Shown here one piece after another: positions 63,426 through 64,000 of a stretch of 64,000 nt of DNA. Position numbers and translations under genes: made by a program. This stretch comes from Pseudomonas sp. TMP9 (GTDB lineage Bacteria; Pseudomonadota; Gammaproteobacteria; Pseudomonadales; Pseudomonadaceae), in contig NZ_CP149803.1 of NCBI RefSeq assembly GCF_037943105.1, forward strand, positions 1-64,000. Reading direction: 5' to 3'. Each line of letters starts with the position of its first letter. The first letter of the stretch is position 1. The notes beneath the pieces are model-generated. The model was given only the letters and a program-made list of their open reading frames with translations, had not been told where the DNA came from and did not search any database.

Positions 63426-63827
63426 ATGCTAAGCAAAGCCGTTTTGAGCCAAACCGAAGTCAACCGCATGCTCACTGCTGCGCGCAGCGAAGCCGAAAAA
63501 AATCAGTGGGCGGTGACCATCAGCGTGGTTGACGACGGCGGCCACTTGCTTGCCCTGGAGCGTCTCGACGGTTGCGCCCCAATTGGCGCTTACATTTCGA
63601 GCGAAAAAGCGCGCAGCGCTGCCATCGGCCGCCGCGAAACCAAGAGCTTTGAGGACATGGTCAATGGCGGACGTACGGCATTCCTGTCCGCGCCATTGGT
63701 GACCTCGCTGGAAGGCGGCGTGCCGGTGATCGTTGACGGCCAGGTGATCGGTGCATTGGGTGTTTCCGGAGTCAAAGCTGATCAAGACGCGCAAGTGGCT
63801 AAAGCCGGCGTCGCTGCACTGAACTGA
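63426..63827 (+). CDS. glcG: GlcG family protein (DUF336)
   Basis: GlcG-type proteins are small and often found with glycolate oxidase genes; a related family binds haem or corrinoid. The 133-residue protein has the DUF336 pattern WAVTISVVDDGGHLLALERLDG and GGVPVIVDGQVIGALGVSG. It starts 12 bases after glcF behind CCGGAG. Its role in glycolate metabolism is not settled. Confidence 0.93.
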   Translation: MLSKAVLSQTEVNRMLTAARSEAEKNQWAVTISVVDDGGHLLALERLDGCAPIGAYISSEKARSAAIGRRETKSFEDMVNGGRTAFLSAPLVTSLEGGVPVIVDGQVIGALGVSGVKADQDAQVAKAGVAALN

Positions 63828-63904
63828 TTCGCATAGTGAGGCGGTTCCTCAGTGATCCGCCAACCGCCTAGCGTCTCACCTGTACTGATTTTGGAGAGTG
63901 GAAA

Positions 63905-64000
63905 ATGACCGATCGCGTGAACTGCCAGCGCCTGCAAGTGGCCGCCAACCTGCAACGTTTTATCGACGAGGAAGTGCTGCCGGGCAGCGGTATTGAGCGC
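63905..64000 (+). CDS. glcB: Malate synthase G, 5' part only
   Basis: GlcB joins glyoxylate and acetyl-CoA into malate. The 32 visible residues (MTDRVNCQRLQVAANLQR ... FIDEEVLPGSGIER) resemble the N-terminus of malate synthase G. GGAG lies eight bases upstream of the ATG. The gene continues past the right edge. The place after glcG fits the glc operon. Confidence 0.88.
   Translation, partial: MTDRVNCQRLQVAANLQRFIDEEVLPGSGIER

Overview
The window is the replication-origin region of a Pseudomonas-type gammaproteobacterium. It opens with the 5' part of rpmH, then an intergenic oriC with DnaA boxes, then dnaA-dnaN-recF-gyrB. Two parS-type palindromes of the pseudomonad ParB consensus lie inside recF. 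From about 8.4 to 25.6 kb the gene order is close to what I know from Pseudomonas aeruginosa PAO1 (plsC/lptA, gmhB, glyS, glyQ, tag, an lpxL-type acyltransferase, a PilZ protein, trkA, rsmB, fmt, def, a LysM protein, dprA, qor, hemF, aroE). The DNA is GC-rich and codon use looks uniform. I cannot name the species.

Layout. (1) 1-7.0 kb: origin and replication genes. (2) 7.0-8.4 kb: a small decaying islet between gyrB and plsC with an intact relB antitoxin, a relE toxin broken by one in-frame stop, a C-terminal scrap of a helicase, and several hairpins. (3) 8.4-25.6 kb: conserved housekeeping genes. The tsaC/yrdC gene usually found between dprA and qor is missing. (4) 25.6-43.8 kb: a variable block. 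It holds a probable oxygen-sensing pair (globin-PAS-GGDEF-EAL protein plus a PAS chemoreceptor), modABC molybdate transport, an exported protein of unknown function, an Mpo1-like membrane protein, a Crp/Fnr-type regulator, a PhoD-like phosphatase, a FAD oxidoreductase, a hexose-6-phosphate mutarotase, a TRAP transporter split over two strands, and a YciA-type thioesterase. (5) 43.8-56.9 kb: the phosphate-starvation cluster pstS-pstC-pstA-pstB-phoU, a response regulator, an M23 peptidase, a CBS-domain membrane protein, and phoR and phoB on the other strand. Pho boxes precede pstS, pstC and phoB. (6) 56.9-58.5 kb: ubiA and ubiC. (7) 58.6-64 kb: glcC divergent from glcDEFG and the start of glcB, with two GlcC/FadR-type operators in the divergent promoter region.

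How the genes work together. PhoR/PhoB should drive the Pho boxes of the high-affinity phosphate transporter, with PhoU linking transporter and kinase. GlcC should sense glycolate and switch on glycolate oxidase (GlcDEF) and malate synthase G (GlcB), which turn glycolate into malate through glyoxylate. In PAO1 the pst-pho-ubi-glc block lies on the other side of oriC. Here it is on the dnaA side with mirrored order, which fits an inversion around the origin.

The window is mostly core genome and I found no clearly new multi-gene system. The items most worth a second look are the nonsense-inactivated RelE beside a full RelB, the terminator-like hairpin just ahead of the globin-coupled c-di-GMP gene, the missing tsaC, and several long perfect palindromes without an assigned role.
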